Of a DNA stretch of 33,968 nt, positions 24,135-33,660 are shown piece after piece. Below the pieces are notes generated by a model. It saw nothing but the letters and a program-made list of their open reading frames with translations. It made no database searches and was not told the DNA's origin. The stretch spans positions 1 to 33,968 of the forward strand of contig NZ_STGI01000023.1 in assembly GCF_004804275.1 (NCBI RefSeq). Direction: 5' to 3'. The DNA is from Herbaspirillum sp. ST 5-3 (GTDB taxonomy: Bacteria > Pseudomonadota > Gammaproteobacteria > Burkholderiales > Burkholderiaceae_D). Within the stretch, counting starts at the first letter, position 1. Each line of letters begins with the position of its first letter. The position numbers and the translations under genes are program-made.

Positions 24135-24974
24135 ATGGAAACAATCGACTACTCCGGGAAGAATGTCGTCGTCACCGGCGCGGCCGGCGGACTGGGGCAT
24201 GCGCTGTGCGAGAGATTTGCCGCGGCTGGCGCCAATGTGGCCCTCGTCGATGTGGATGGGGTGGCAGCGAGAGCCGCGGCCAACCGCTTACGCGCATCCG
24301 GATTAATGAAGGTGATCGACATGCAATGCGACGTCACCGATCCGGCTGCCTGCAATCACGCGATGCAGGCGGTCATCGACACGTTCGGCGGTATTGACGT
24401 TCTGATCAACAACGCCGGCATTGCTCACCGCAGTCTGCTGCGCGACACCAGCATCTCCGTGCTTCGGCGAGTGATGGATGTGAATTTCTTCGGTGCCGTG
24501 CATTGCACGCAAGCGGCACTCTCGTCGATTTGCGAGCGGCGCGGACAGGTCGTGGTCATTTCGAGCATTGCCGGTTTTTCCCCATTGTTCGGGCGGACCG
24601 GCTATAGCGCAAGCAAGCACGCGCTGCACGGTTTCTTCGACAGCTTGCGGAGTGAAGTGGAAGACGACGGAGTCGATATCTCCATCATCTGCCCCAGCTT
24701 TGTTGCAACCGGCATCGAACGCGCCGCACTCGGCGGCGATGGCGGCCCCGCCACACTTCCCCGCAATGCCGTCGGCGGCGAGATGAGTGCTGCCGATATG
24801 GCCGACCGGATATACCACGCCGCACGCCGACGCCGGCAATTGCACCTGCCAGGCTTGCTCGCCAATGCAGCCTGGTGGATCAGCCGCCTTGCACCGGCCA
24901 CTTTCGCGCGCCAGATGAAACGCCGCGTCACCTCGAACGGTTTACCCCAACAATCCATCAATAACGTCCCATGA
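24135..24974 (+). CDS. short-chain dehydrogenase/reductase (classical SDR)
   Basis: 279-aa NAD(P)-dependent oxidoreductase. Cofactor loop TGAAGGLGHAL (about residues 15-25), NNAG motif in VLINNAGIAH, catalytic Ser in VVISSIAGF, and YSASK with the Tyr-Lys pair are all present; the acidic residue in LVDVD after strand 2 suggests NAD preference. The start is 1 nt after the epimerase stop, with an AAGGAG site. Third gene of the operon. The substrate is unknown, presumably the same as that of the neighbouring enzyme and transporter. Confidence 0.9.
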   Translation: METIDYSGKNVVVTGAAGGLGHALCERFAAAGANVALVDVDGVAARAAANRLRASGLMKVIDMQCDVTDPAACNHAMQAVIDTFGGIDVLINNAGIAHRSLLRDTSISVLRRVMDVNFFGAVHCTQAALSSICERRGQVVVISSIAGFSPLFGRTGYSASKHALHGFFDSLRSEVEDDGVDISIICPSFVATGIERAALGGDGGPATLPRNAVGGEMSAADMADRIYHAARRRRQLHLPGLLANAAWWISRLAPATFARQMKRRVTSNGLPQQSINNVP

Positions 24975-26755
24975 GCTCCCGATCGTATCGCTTATTTGCA
25001 CTGGCTCTTTGCAGCTCCATTGCGACCGCGTCGCAGGCAGTCGTCATCTCCGTCACAGATTCCTCCGGGGTGCCACTTGGCTCTGCCATGGTGACGCAAA
25101 CTGTGGCAAATCCCGCCCCAAGAGATGTTTCCGACAACGGCTATCAGCAGCCGGGCAAGCCCAGGATGGTGGAAATAGAAACGACGGCCTTCACAAGTCC
25201 CGCCGGCACGGTCCGGATGCCGGATGTGACGGTGGAGATGAATTACCGGATTCGGAAACCAGGTTACAAAGACGTGGTCGTCCGCATTCTTCCGGATCAA
25301 AAGAGCGTTCTACTCACAGTGGATAAGGAAACGGATCCCGTCAAAATTGCAGAATCGAAGCCGGCCAACGCGTGGCTTGGCGCACTTGATATCGGGGATG
25401 CCAACGCGAAGAAGCACTTCCAGATGCAATGCGGCTTTTGTCATCAACAGGGGAATGCGTTTACACGGGCCGAGCGCTCGCCGGAGGATTGGCATGAGGT
25501 CATTGGCCGCATGATTCGATATGGATCAAGGCTGCCGACAGACCTGCAGAAATCATTGCCGGACAAACTCTCGGCCGGTTACCGAAAGCTGCGCGAGAAT
25601 CCCGGTCTGGTGAAGGGTGGAATTGCATGGGATTCGGAACTCGACAAGACGGTTATCACGGAATGGCCGCTTGGCAATGCGATGTCCCAGACCCACGACA
25701 TGCTGATTGCCGCGAACAAGATGATCTACGTTGCGGACAATATTCAGGACCGACTCTATAAAGTCGATCCGGTGACGAATGCCGTGACGGTCTACAAGAT
25801 CCCGCACAAGCCGGGCGACAAGCCCGGTGGCCTCATCGTCGGTCGCCTGAAAGGTTTTCCGAGCCATGACAGCACTTCCAACGCGCACTCGCTTGCCGAG
25901 TCGAAGCGTGACGGGCATATCTTCATTACGCCGTCAGCGCAGCGCCGGCTGGTCGAGTTCGACCCGGCAAGCGAGACATTTCTCTTGCACGAGATCGGCG
26001 CTGGATTCTATCCGCACACGATTCGTATCGACGCAAATGACAATGTCTGGTTCACACTCGCCTTGTCCAATCAGATTGCGAAATTCGATCGCTTCACGCA
26101 GAAATTCACCTTGTTCGATTTGCCGGCCAGAGGTCTGAAAGAGCGGCTGACCGTGTCGTCGATCGACAAGCTGTTCCAACTCATGAACTGGGGACTGCCG
26201 GTGTCGAACTGGATGCCCGTCGACTGGGCCGCAACGGGTACGCCGCTTCCCTATGGGATTGACATTGCACCGGACGGCACCGTGTGGTTCGCACGCCTGC
26301 ACACGCAGGAAATCGGGAAGATCGATCCTGCGACGGGGCGAATCACGATGATTCCGACGCCATTCATAGGACCACGCCGCTTGCGCATCGACGCAGAAGG
26401 CAATGTGTGGATCGTCGCCTTCGCCGAATCGAAAATCGCCCGCTATTCGCCGGCTGACGGCAAGTTCTCGCTGTTCGATCTCCCCGTCGAGCCAAAGGGA
26501 AGCGAGACACCCTATTCACTGAACGTCGACAAGAAGCGCGGCATCGTATGGGTCAATGGAAACCAGTCCGACGCACTATTCGCCTTCCACATCAAGTCGC
26601 AAACCTGGCGTACGGTTCCGCTGCCTCGGCGAACAACATTTACGCGAGACATCGAGATTGCCGAGGATGGGACCGTCTACACCTCCAATTCCAATTTCCC
26701 AAGCTGGCATATCGAAGGCGGCCAGCCGACCCTGTTGCGCATTGAACAGAAATGA
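24971..26755 (+). CDS. secreted haem-c-motif protein with Vgb-like beta-propeller
   Basis: 594 aa with an N-terminal signal peptide (LFALALCSSIATASQA), a carboxypeptidase-regulatory-like beta-sandwich (about 24-118), and a single haem c attachment motif CGFCH at residues 154-158. A virginiamycin-B-lyase/NHL-type beta-propeller follows (about 215-590, repeats such as DANDNVWFTLALSNQIAKF, GTVWFARLHTQEIGKIDP and GNVWIVAFAESKIARY). It should be periplasmic and may pass electrons from substrate oxidation. Overlaps the SDR stop by 4 nt. Similar proteins are annotated as 'virginiamycin B lyase', but the lyase activity is not implied here. Confidence 0.85.
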   Translation: MSSRSYRLFALALCSSIATASQAVVISVTDSSGVPLGSAMVTQTVANPAPRDVSDNGYQQPGKPRMVEIETTAFTSPAGTVRMPDVTVEMNYRIRKPGYKDVVVRILPDQKSVLLTVDKETDPVKIAESKPANAWLGALDIGDANAKKHFQMQCGFCHQQGNAFTRAERSPEDWHEVIGRMIRYGSRLPTDLQKSLPDKLSAGYRKLRENPGLVKGGIAWDSELDKTVITEWPLGNAMSQTHDMLIAANKMIYVADNIQDRLYKVDPVTNAVTVYKIPHKPGDKPGGLIVGRLKGFPSHDSTSNAHSLAESKRDGHIFITPSAQRRLVEFDPASETFLLHEIGAGFYPHTIRIDANDNVWFTLALSNQIAKFDRFTQKFTLFDLPARGLKERLTVSSIDKLFQLMNWGLPVSNWMPVDWAATGTPLPYGIDIAPDGTVWFARLHTQEIGKIDPATGRITMIPTPFIGPRRLRIDAEGNVWIVAFAESKIARYSPADGKFSLFDLPVEPKGSETPYSLNVDKKRGIVWVNGNQSDALFAFHIKSQTWRTVPLPRRTTFTRDIEIAEDGTVYTSNSNFPSWHIEGGQPTLLRIEQK

Positions 26756-26783
26756 TCTCTTCGCCCAATAAAGGGAATACCTG

Positions 26784-27977
26784 ATGATGCGCAGTCACTG
26801 GGAATTTTTCCTGTCCTGTCTGCTGGCGTTTACCGCCGGCCACATCATCAACTATTCGGTCATCATCTACTCGCAGGAAGTCTTGCGTTCCGATCTGCTT
26901 GCCGGCGTAGGTTTCGGCCTTTGCTTTGGACCACCACTGCTGCTTGGCTGGTATGCCGGCGTGCTGTGCGACCGTCACGCGCCCGATCGCATCATCCATA
27001 TCGCACAAGGGCTGTTCGTTCTTGCCGCACTGACGATGGCGGTCGCCGATCGCTTCATCAGCGAAGTATCCGCGCGCATACCTTTCATACTGATGTCTGC
27101 CCTGTTGGCCGGAATCGGCTGGTCCTTTGTTGCGCCAGCGCGCATGACCGCGCTGGGCCAGATTGTCGGAAGCGAAGCCTTGCGCCGCGCATCTCTGGTT
27201 TTCAATTTGCTGGTCATGCTTGGCTTCGGCCTGGGACCAATCGCAATTTCAGTCTGCCGTCTGCGCGCCGGCTGGCAAGGGGTGTTTCTCTTCGCAGCAG
27301 CGCTTTTCGTCATTGGATCCGCCCTGCTGCTCAAGGTCAGGACGCAAGCAACGCACAAGCCGCATCTTCCAGTCCGCAAGGAAGTGATTATCGGATTGCG
27401 CGCGGCACGGTCCAATCCGCTCCTGGCGCAGCTTCTTGTTACCGCGATGTTCGGCTACATGCTGATGGGGCCGATGCAGGTAATTCTGCCGAGACTGGCG
27501 CGAACCTCGCTCGGATTGACCGAACTGGGACGCGGAGCATTCCTTGGCACGCTGGCCCCGGCACTGATTGTCGGCGGACTGCTTTGCTTATTCGTCGCAA
27601 GGCGTCTGCCGCATGGAAAGATCATATTCGCCGCATCCGGGTTGTCCGGGGCACTGTTCGCGGCCATGGGCCTCGCGCATTCGCCGGTCATTGCGTTCGG
27701 TCTTCTCGCTTGCGTCGGTATGCTGGGCGGCATCGCGATCAGCCTCATCGTGACCGGGATCCAGGAAAACGTCGAAGAGAGCGTACGCGGCCGCGTGTTA
27801 AGCATGTACACAATCATTTCGCAGGTGATCCCTGCTGCTTCAGGCCTGATTGCCGGGGCGTTGACACATGCCTTTGACGCATCGCGCGCCGTGCTGATTT
27901 GCGGCTGCGTGCTCGCTACTGCGGCTGTGGTCAATGCCTTTCGCATGCATACCCTTCGCGACTATCGCGGGCATTGA
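26784..27977 (+). CDS. major facilitator superfamily transporter
   Basis: 397-aa membrane protein with about 12 hydrophobic helices in two halves and a basic central loop (KVRTQATHKPHLPVRKEV). Features such as GVLCDRHAPDRII after the second helix resemble the MFS motif A. Last gene of the operon, 28 bp after the haem protein gene. It could export a product or import a second substrate. The substrate is not predictable. Confidence 0.88.
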   Translation: MMRSHWEFFLSCLLAFTAGHIINYSVIIYSQEVLRSDLLAGVGFGLCFGPPLLLGWYAGVLCDRHAPDRIIHIAQGLFVLAALTMAVADRFISEVSARIPFILMSALLAGIGWSFVAPARMTALGQIVGSEALRRASLVFNLLVMLGFGLGPIAISVCRLRAGWQGVFLFAAALFVIGSALLLKVRTQATHKPHLPVRKEVIIGLRAARSNPLLAQLLVTAMFGYMLMGPMQVILPRLARTSLGLTELGRGAFLGTLAPALIVGGLLCLFVARRLPHGKIIFAASGLSGALFAAMGLAHSPVIAFGLLACVGMLGGIAISLIVTGIQENVEESVRGRVLSMYTIISQVIPAASGLIAGALTHAFDASRAVLICGCVLATAAVVNAFRMHTLRDYRGH

Positions 27978-28149
27978 CCGTTCAACGACCAAATGCAAAC
28001 GGCAACTACAGCAGCCGGCATTGCACATGCCCCGAGCCGAAAATCGGAAAGTGACCCTGCTTCATTGCTGGAACAACGCACGCGCCGCTGTCATGTTATC
28101 GAGACCAACAACGATTTCGGATACGCCAGATGGACAATTCGTCAAGAAT

Positions 28150-28374
28150 CTATGAGCCACCCTGCGCGGTCTCTCCCATGAACTGCAAATAACCTTGCTC
28201 TATGCACTCGATCTCCTGTTCCGCCGGAAGTTGTTTCTTTTCGCAGCTCGAGACGATGGATTCCAGACCCTGCTGGACGTCACCCTCGCGTATTACCGGC
28301 AGCTCCTCAGCGGCATACCCGATGCCGGACCAAACTGCTGCCGTCAGCAACAAACTGGTGATCGTCGTTTTCAT
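28150..28374 (-). CDS. small secreted/periplasmic hypothetical protein
   Basis: 74 aa: a signal peptide (MKTTITSLLLTAAVWSGIGY, then AAEELP) followed by a mature part of about 45 residues, with two cysteines (SSCEKKQ and IECIEQGY) that could form a disulfide. An earlier in-frame ATG at 28392 is possible. No family recognised. It converges on the MFS operon. Confidence 0.6.
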   Translation of the reverse strand: MKTTITSLLLTAAVWSGIGYAAEELPVIREGDVQQGLESIVSSCEKKQLPAEQEIECIEQGYLQFMGETAQGGS

Positions 28375-29097
28375 GACTGCTTTTCCTACCATGCTGTGAA
28401 ATCCGAAAAATATTCATTCGAAGGCGAATCGCAGCGAAATAGTAGCGAGGGATCCGTCAGATCTGCAACCTCGGATTGTTGGCGCAGTTGATCTGGCTGA
28501 ATATTATTCGTTCCCGATGAGCGATAAAGTCCTCAAATTATCGCGCCATGCACCGAAGTCACCGCTGAATGAATCGGCGTTGTTGTCGCCGTAACCACTG
28601 CTGAACAGTGCTTCCAATACGCATCGCTGCATCCGTTCGACACGCCAAAATGACAACTGGCCCAACGGGGCCAGTCTCTGAAACCGATGGCATTGCGCCA
28701 ACGATTTCGCTTCTTAATTAGGTACTGAAAGTAAGAAATGGCATCTTACTAAGCCGCGCTATGCGTGCGGACGGTTCCAGCAAGTGGATGGCAATAATCT
28801 AGTGAATCGTATATACCCTCCTGAAATGAGTTGCCGACGAGTTCAGTGTAGAACATAGGTAAGAGTGGTCAAGTAGATTCACGTTACGACCGGCTGGAGC
28901 ATGCAGGAAACCACGCAACCTGCCATACTCCGTCGCAATTGTTCCATCTTTGTCGTGGCTTTGAGACTCACTGAGTGCACGACGCCAGCGCACCGGATGT
29001 GTAGATGTGCAAACGCACATGAGAATTTCTTGTGTGCACTCTCTGCGTTCTGCTAGCCTAGCAATTACAAGTTTTTGCGTAACCACGGAGGAAGACC
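28375..29097. other. gene-poor region
   Basis: About 700 bp with only unconvincing frames (28504-28701 and 28799-29086, minus strand). Near its right end is a 6-bp inverted repeat, ATGTGC-AAAC-GCACAT (29005-29020), just before a weak promoter-like pair TTGTGT (29030-29035) and TAGCCT (29054-29059), oriented toward the small gene at 29098. Confidence 0.4.
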
Positions 29098-29283
29098 TTG
29101 CGCGGATTTAACTCGAAATACAGGGATTACGAAAACGGGGCATCACTGAAAGCGCTGATGACGGCACGGCCGATGACCACCGAGCAGTATTCGGCGGTCA
29201 TCCAAAAGCGAATTGAGCAGAGACGAAAGTTGGAAACAGCAAAAGAATTAAGGGCGGAGGCAGAAGAAAATCCGTGGTGGTGA
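29098..29283 (+). CDS. small hypothetical protein with TTG start
   Basis: 61 aa, highly charged: MRGFNSKYRDYENGASLK at the N-terminus, a helical KRIEQRRKLETAKELRAEAE segment, and the ending ENPWW. The TTG start is supported by GGAGGA 5 nt upstream, and a strong terminator follows 60 bp after the stop, so the unit looks like a real single-gene transcript. No family recognised; similar short basic/acidic helical proteins occur in Burkholderiales. Confidence 0.6.
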   Translation: MRGFNSKYRDYENGASLKALMTARPMTTEQYSAVIQKRIEQRRKLETAKELRAEAEENPWW

Positions 29284-29341
29284 CGCTCTTGATGTGACCT
29301 CACGTGTGCGTTCGATGCGAACACACAGGTAACACCTGTGC

Positions 29342-29376
29342 AAAAAAAAACGGCCCGCCGAAGCGGGCCTTTTACT
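29342..29376. terminator. bidirectional intrinsic terminator
   Basis: GGCCCGC (29352-29358), loop CGAA, GCGGGCC (29363-29369), flanked by an A-run on the left and TTTTACTTTT on the right. It serves the small plus-strand gene ending at 29283 and can also end minus-strand transcripts from the permease. Confidence 0.85.
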
Positions 29377-29484
29377 TTTGACTCTGTGTTTAGAGGCGGC
29401 TCCTGAACGCCGTCGCTTTGTCTCTCGATTCTTCCATGCGGTCGAGCAGCCTGGCACATTTTCGTGCTCTACAATTCTCAACAA

Positions 29485-30792
29485 TCAGTTCTTGCGGCTT
29501 TCGCGTAACGACAGAGCTGCATAAAGAATGATGGCGCCGAACGTCGCCGTTCCGATTCCTCCAAGCGCGAACTGCCCAAGTTTCAAGGTGAAATCGCCGG
29601 CACCGAGTACCAGCGTCACCGCTGCGACAATCAGGTTGCGGTTATCTGAAAAATCAACCTTGTTTTCAACCCATATGCGCGCGCCCGCAACTGTGATAAG
29701 GCCGAAGACCACGATAGAGACGCCGCCCAGCACTGCGCCCGGAATAGTCTGGATGATCGCGCCGAACTTGGGCGAAAAGCCGAGTAGCAGCGCAATCAGC
29801 GCAGCGACAACGAAAATCAGCGTGGAATAGATCTTTGTCGCGGCCATGACGCCGATGTTTTCCGCGTAGGTGGTGACACCGGTACCGCCGACGCTGCCAG
29901 ACAGAATTGTGGCCACGCCGTCGCCGACAAACGCCCGTCCCATGTAGCGATCGAGGTTTTGTCCGGTCATGGCGCTGACCGCCTTGATATGCCCCAGGTT
30001 CTCGGCGACCAGAATGATCGCCACCGGCGCCAGCAAGGCCATCGCATCAGCCTTGAAGACCGGCGTGACGAAATGCGGCACGCCAAACCATGCTGCGTTG
30101 GCGATGACGCCGAAATCGATTGGTTTGCCAAACCCGCCAACGTTGGCCAGAAAATAGTAGATCGCATAGGACAGCAGCAAACCAATCAGGATCAGCAGAC
30201 GCTGTGCCATGCCACGGGTGAAAACTGCAACCGCGCCGACGCAGGAGATCGTAACGAGCGCCATCCAGGCATCGAAATTGTTCCCCGACACCCCTTTCAC
30301 GGCGATCGGCGCCAGGTTCAAACCGATGACTGCCACCACGGCGCCGGTCACCACAGGCGGCATCAGTTTTTCGATCCAGGCCGTACCGATTACCATCACC
30401 AGCAGGCCGATCAGCGCATAGACCACGCCGCAGGCGATGATGCCGCCGAGGGCGGTCCCCATGTTTGCGTTAGGCCCCTGCCCGCTATAGCCCGACACAA
30501 GGATGACCAAACCGATGAATGCGAAACTGGAACCCAGATAACTCGGCACGCGACCGCCGACGAACACGAAAAAAAGCAACGTTCCGACGCCCGACATGAA
30601 AATCGCCAGATTCGGATCAAAACCCATCAGCAGCGGCGCCAGCACCGTTGCGCCGAACATGGCGACAATATGCTGGAACCCCATCGCGATGGTTTGCGGC
30701 CACGGTAGCCGCTCGTCCGTACCGATAACCTGGCGTTGGCCATCGTCCGTGCTCTCGCGCAGGCGCCAGCGGGGGAAATACGTGGTTGCCAT
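29485..30792 (-). CDS. NCS2-family uracil/pyrimidine permease (UraA/RutG-like)
   Basis: 435-aa inner-membrane nucleobase:proton symporter, about 14 helices. Motifs: the QH pair in GFQHIVAMFGATVLAPLL (TM1), AENLGHIKAVSAMTGQNLDR (TM8 region, with the acidic binding residue), and GGTGVTTYAENIGVMAATKI (TM10 region). These match UraA/RutG more closely than xanthine permeases. Start at MATTYFPRW (30792), with GGAGA upstream, rather than the longer frame from 30840. Substrate likely uracil or thymine. Confidence 0.9.
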   Translation of the reverse strand: MATTYFPRWRLRESTDDGQRQVIGTDERLPWPQTIAMGFQHIVAMFGATVLAPLLMGFDPNLAIFMSGVGTLLFFVFVGGRVPSYLGSSFAFIGLVILVSGYSGQGPNANMGTALGGIIACGVVYALIGLLVMVIGTAWIEKLMPPVVTGAVVAVIGLNLAPIAVKGVSGNNFDAWMALVTISCVGAVAVFTRGMAQRLLILIGLLLSYAIYYFLANVGGFGKPIDFGVIANAAWFGVPHFVTPVFKADAMALLAPVAIILVAENLGHIKAVSAMTGQNLDRYMGRAFVGDGVATILSGSVGGTGVTTYAENIGVMAATKIYSTLIFVVAALIALLLGFSPKFGAIIQTIPGAVLGGVSIVVFGLITVAGARIWVENKVDFSDNRNLIVAAVTLVLGAGDFTLKLGQFALGGIGTATFGAIILYAALSLRESRKN

Positions 30793-31058
30793 GAGGCTTC
30801 TCCAGTTGATCCGGTAAACGCGAAAACGATGTTCTCGCATTGCCAGAAATCATTGAAATATTTTTACCACGAGAGTGTATTGAGAGATGTGTCAATTAAC
30901 AACCGGAAATCCGCCTACGAGACGGAATTTCGGCAATGAATATTCAGTACAGTAGTGAATGGAGCCCAGAATGCCGCGGCGTATATGTTGGAGATTGCGG
31001 GCCAATGGCTGCGACTCGGCTTCTTGCCCATAGGTATGGGTACTGCAATGATGCCGGC
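30793..31058. other. intergenic region without a supported gene
   Basis: Holds the upstream region of the minus-strand permease. A plus-strand frame (30936-31205) runs through the terminator and has no motif, so I do not annotate it. Confidence 0.4.
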
Positions 31059-31094
31059 GAAAAAAAACCCGCAGGCGTTTCCGCTTGCGGGTTA
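31059..31094 (-). terminator. intrinsic terminator of the cytochrome b561 gene
   Basis: On the minus strand AACCCGCAAGCG pairs with CGCCTGCGGGTT (one mismatch, TTTC-type loop) and is followed by a run of T. It lies about 180 bp after the cytochrome b561 stop. Confidence 0.8.
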
Positions 31095-31270
31095 ATCCAA
31101 TTCAAGGAGAGTTGGAGGAGACAGGAAGAATGTTATCGCAGCGCATCAAATATGTCCGCTTTATTGTGGAAATATGAGATATTTACAAAACATATAGCAG
31201 ATTAAACGCCCAAAAGCTTGGTGCGAATGCGAAAACTGTGCGCGTTACCGCGATCGAAGATCATGCGACC

Positions 31271-31813
31271 TCAAAACCACATTCGCTGAAATACCCGGTC
31301 GCGGTTGACGAGCAAATGCTTCAGCGCCGCAACTGCATGAAAAACAACCAGAACAACCAATATCCATACCAAGGCTTCGTGGATGGAGAACAATAATTCA
31401 GCTGTGTCATGGTTCGGCACCATCCATCTTGGCAGTTGGATTCCAAAGAACACCACTCCACTCTTGCTATACGATGCGCCGAGAAGACCCGTAACCGGTA
31501 CCAGAATCATGCAGGCGTATAACAGCCAGTGCGTGATCGAGGCAGTGGCCACTTCCCACCTCGGCAAGCTCGCCGGCAATTCCGCGGGTTTGTGATTCAC
31601 GCGCCACGCGACACGAACGACGACAAGGGCGAAAACCAGGATACCGAGCGTTTTATGCAAACTGAGATACCAGGGGCCAGCCGGTTCATCCTCGATACTC
31701 ATCATGTACCAGCCGAGGGCTGCCATGCTGGCAATCAGGACTGCCAGAAGCCAGTGCAACACGACCGCGGCCCGGCTATAACGCCACTCATTTGCTGAAT
31801 CGAAGCTGCTCAT
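31271..31813 (-). CDS. cytochrome b561 family protein
   Basis: 180-aa four-helix inner-membrane di-haem protein. Histidine ligands sit in the helices: VVLHWLLAVL (TM1), YLSLHKTLGILVFALVVVR (TM2), SITHWLLYACMILVPVTG (TM3) and VFHAVAALKHLL (TM4). Length and pattern match bacterial CybB-type cytochromes, which oxidise quinol or pass electrons to periplasmic partners. Followed by a clear terminator. It stands alone; the VIT-family gene lies 36 bp upstream on the same strand, so co-transcription is possible. Confidence 0.93.
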   Translation of the reverse strand: MSSFDSANEWRYSRAAVVLHWLLAVLIASMAALGWYMMSIEDEPAGPWYLSLHKTLGILVFALVVVRVAWRVNHKPAELPASLPRWEVATASITHWLLYACMILVPVTGLLGASYSKSGVVFFGIQLPRWMVPNHDTAELLFSIHEALVWILVVLVVFHAVAALKHLLVNRDRVFQRMWF

Positions 31814-31849
31814 ACGGTCAATACTCCTCCTCGCCAGTGTTCGGTCAAG

Positions 31850-32545
31850 CTACACTACCGTTCCAAACAATGCGCCTATCGCGGCTGTAGCCGCCATCGC
31901 CACGACGCTCCAGAACGTCACCCGCAAGATCCCTCTGAGGACGCTGGCGCCGCCTGTCCGCGCCGCCAGTCCGCCAAGAAATGCGAGAAAGATCAGGGAC
32001 GCGATCGCAACAGAGAGAATCAAGTGCTCCAAGGGTGCGAACGCTGCCACCAATAGCGGAAGCACGGCTCCGGCCGCAAAGCTCATGGCAGAAGCAACTG
32101 CGGCCTGCAGAGGTTTCGCACTGAATGCTTCGGTAATGCCGAGTTCGTCGCGGGCGTGTGCACTTAGCGCGTCATGGGTCATCAATTGACTCGCCACCTG
32201 CTTTGCAAGTGCTGCGTCGAGACCGCGCGCAATATAGATGTTCGTCAGCTCCTGGTGTTCCCCTTTGGGGTTTTCGCCGAGCTCGTCGCGTTCCTTTGCA
32301 AGCGCAGCCTGCTCCGTATCGGCCTGCGACTGTACGGAAATGTATTCTCCTGTAGCCATGGACATGGCCCCAGCGACAACGCTGGCAATACCAGCAACAA
32401 GAATACCTTGGTGCGTGGCATGCGATGCAGCCACCCCGAGAATCAGGCTGGAGGTTGACACGATGCCGTCATTGGCGCCAAGGACAGCTGCACGCAACCA
32501 GCCGACGGTTCCGAGCTTATGTTGCTCGCGATGACGAGTGCTCAT
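31850..32545 (-). CDS. VIT1/CCC1-family iron/manganese transporter
   Basis: 231-aa membrane protein. The N-terminal signature VLGANDGIVSTSSLILGVA and GAMSMATGEYISVQSQADTE, then the cytosolic acidic/charged loop (about 85-140), then three C-terminal helices match bacterial VIT-family proteins, which move Fe2+ or Mn2+ out of the cytoplasm. All five expected hydrophobic segments are visible. Its stop lies 36 bp upstream of the cytochrome b561 start. Confidence 0.93.
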   Translation of the reverse strand: MSTRHREQHKLGTVGWLRAAVLGANDGIVSTSSLILGVAASHATHQGILVAGIASVVAGAMSMATGEYISVQSQADTEQAALAKERDELGENPKGEHQELTNIYIARGLDAALAKQVASQLMTHDALSAHARDELGITEAFSAKPLQAAVASAMSFAAGAVLPLLVAAFAPLEHLILSVAIASLIFLAFLGGLAARTGGASVLRGILRVTFWSVVAMAATAAIGALFGTVV

Positions 32546-32664
32546 GATAGTGGCCCATTCTTGAGTCCATTACTTGGATGTTTTTGACAACAAGGTCATG
32601 CTCGCATGGAACCGATGCACACATATTTATCGGCATCAACCCTTGAGTGGACTGTTTGTATCGC

Positions 32665-33660
32665 TCAAGCCGCGATTTTGACAACCGTCCGTCCCTTTAC
32701 TCGCCCCTCGATAAAGTCATCGAAGCAACCAGGCAGGTCATTAAAGTCGATCACACGGGTGACTGCTGCCAGGTGACGTGGTTTAAGATCGGACGCAAGC
32801 CGATCCCAGACGCGTTGCCGAGTGGGAAATCCCATGTAACCGGAATCAATGCCCAGCAAGCTGACACCGCGCAAGATGAACGGAAACACCGTGGTCTCCA
32901 GCTTGTGGCTCGCAGCATTGCCGATACTCGCAACTGTTCCGGCCTGTTTCATGTGTGCCAGGACCCATTGAAGAATAGGGCCGCCGACGTTGTCCACCGC
33001 GCCTGCCCACAGCCCTGCTTCGAGCGGGCGTACCCTGCCGAAGTCGATGGTCGAGGTAAGTGTCACCTCGGCCGCCCCTAGCATGTGCAGATACTCTGTC
33101 TCTGACTCTTTGCCGGTGAGGGCGACGACGTGATAGCCTAGCTGAGCAAGCATATCGATGGCCAAGCCGCCGACACCGCCAGTCGCACCGGTGACGACGA
33201 CCGGCCCGTTCTCCGGCGCGAGACCGTTATCCTCCATGCGGACAATACCGAGCGCCGCAGTGAATCCGGCAGTTCCCAGTGCCATTGCCTCGAGCAGATC
33301 AAGACCGCTCGGCAGCGGAACAATCCAGCGCGCCGGAACGCGTGCAAATTCGGCGTAACCGCCGTGGTGCGCAACCCCGATGTCGAAACTCGTCGCTATC
33401 ACTTTGTCGCCGCGTTGGAAGCGTGGGTCGGAGCTGCTCGTTACCTCGCCCGCCATGTCAATGCCGCCGACACAAGGGAAGCGACGAATGATCTTCCCTT
33501 TCCCTGTCGCCGCGAGCGCATCCTTGTAGTTCACGCTGGAAAAATGGACGCGAATCGTCACTTCACCGTCATCAAGTTGCTCGGACGTGAGCCTGGTCAT
33601 GTGACTGAAAATCTTTCCGCTTTCGTCCTGCTCGATTTGAAAGGCCTTGAAGGGACTCAT
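32665..33660 (-). CDS. acuI: AcuI/YhdH-type acrylyl-CoA reductase (MDR family)
   Basis: 331-aa zinc-independent, NADPH-dependent medium-chain reductase. N-terminal GroES-like domain (VNYKDALAATGKGKIIRRFP, a family hallmark) and the Rossmann loop VVTGATGGVGGLA (about 150-162) are clear. The family reduces acryloyl-CoA to propionyl-CoA and related enoyl compounds. ATG 33660 has a GGAGA site; the longer frame to 33807 extends into untranslated sequence. It is the first gene after the rRNA operon terminator, in the same direction. Confidence 0.92.
   Translation of the reverse strand: MSPFKAFQIEQDESGKIFSHMTRLTSEQLDDGEVTIRVHFSSVNYKDALAATGKGKIIRRFPCVGGIDMAGEVTSSSDPRFQRGDKVIATSFDIGVAHHGGYAEFARVPARWIVPLPSGLDLLEAMALGTAGFTAALGIVRMEDNGLAPENGPVVVTGATGGVGGLAIDMLAQLGYHVVALTGKESETEYLHMLGAAEVTLTSTIDFGRVRPLEAGLWAGAVDNVGGPILQWVLAHMKQAGTVASIGNAASHKLETTVFPFILRGVSLLGIDSGYMGFPTRQRVWDRLASDLKPRHLAAVTRVIDFNDLPGCFDDFIEGRVKGRTVVKIAA

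Noticed and set aside
26921-27877. 318-aa plus-strand open frame
   Set aside because: Out-of-frame shadow of the MFS gene, Arg/Ser-rich, without hydrophobic helices.
28504-29086. two minus-strand frames (28504-28701 and 28799-29086)
   Set aside because: No motifs or ribosome-binding sites; composition not protein-like.
29959-30708. 249-aa plus-strand open frame
   Set aside because: His/Asp-rich mirror of the NCS2 permease helices; shadow.
30936-31205. 89-codon plus-strand frame
   Set aside because: Runs through the terminator of the cytochrome gene and has no recognisable feature.
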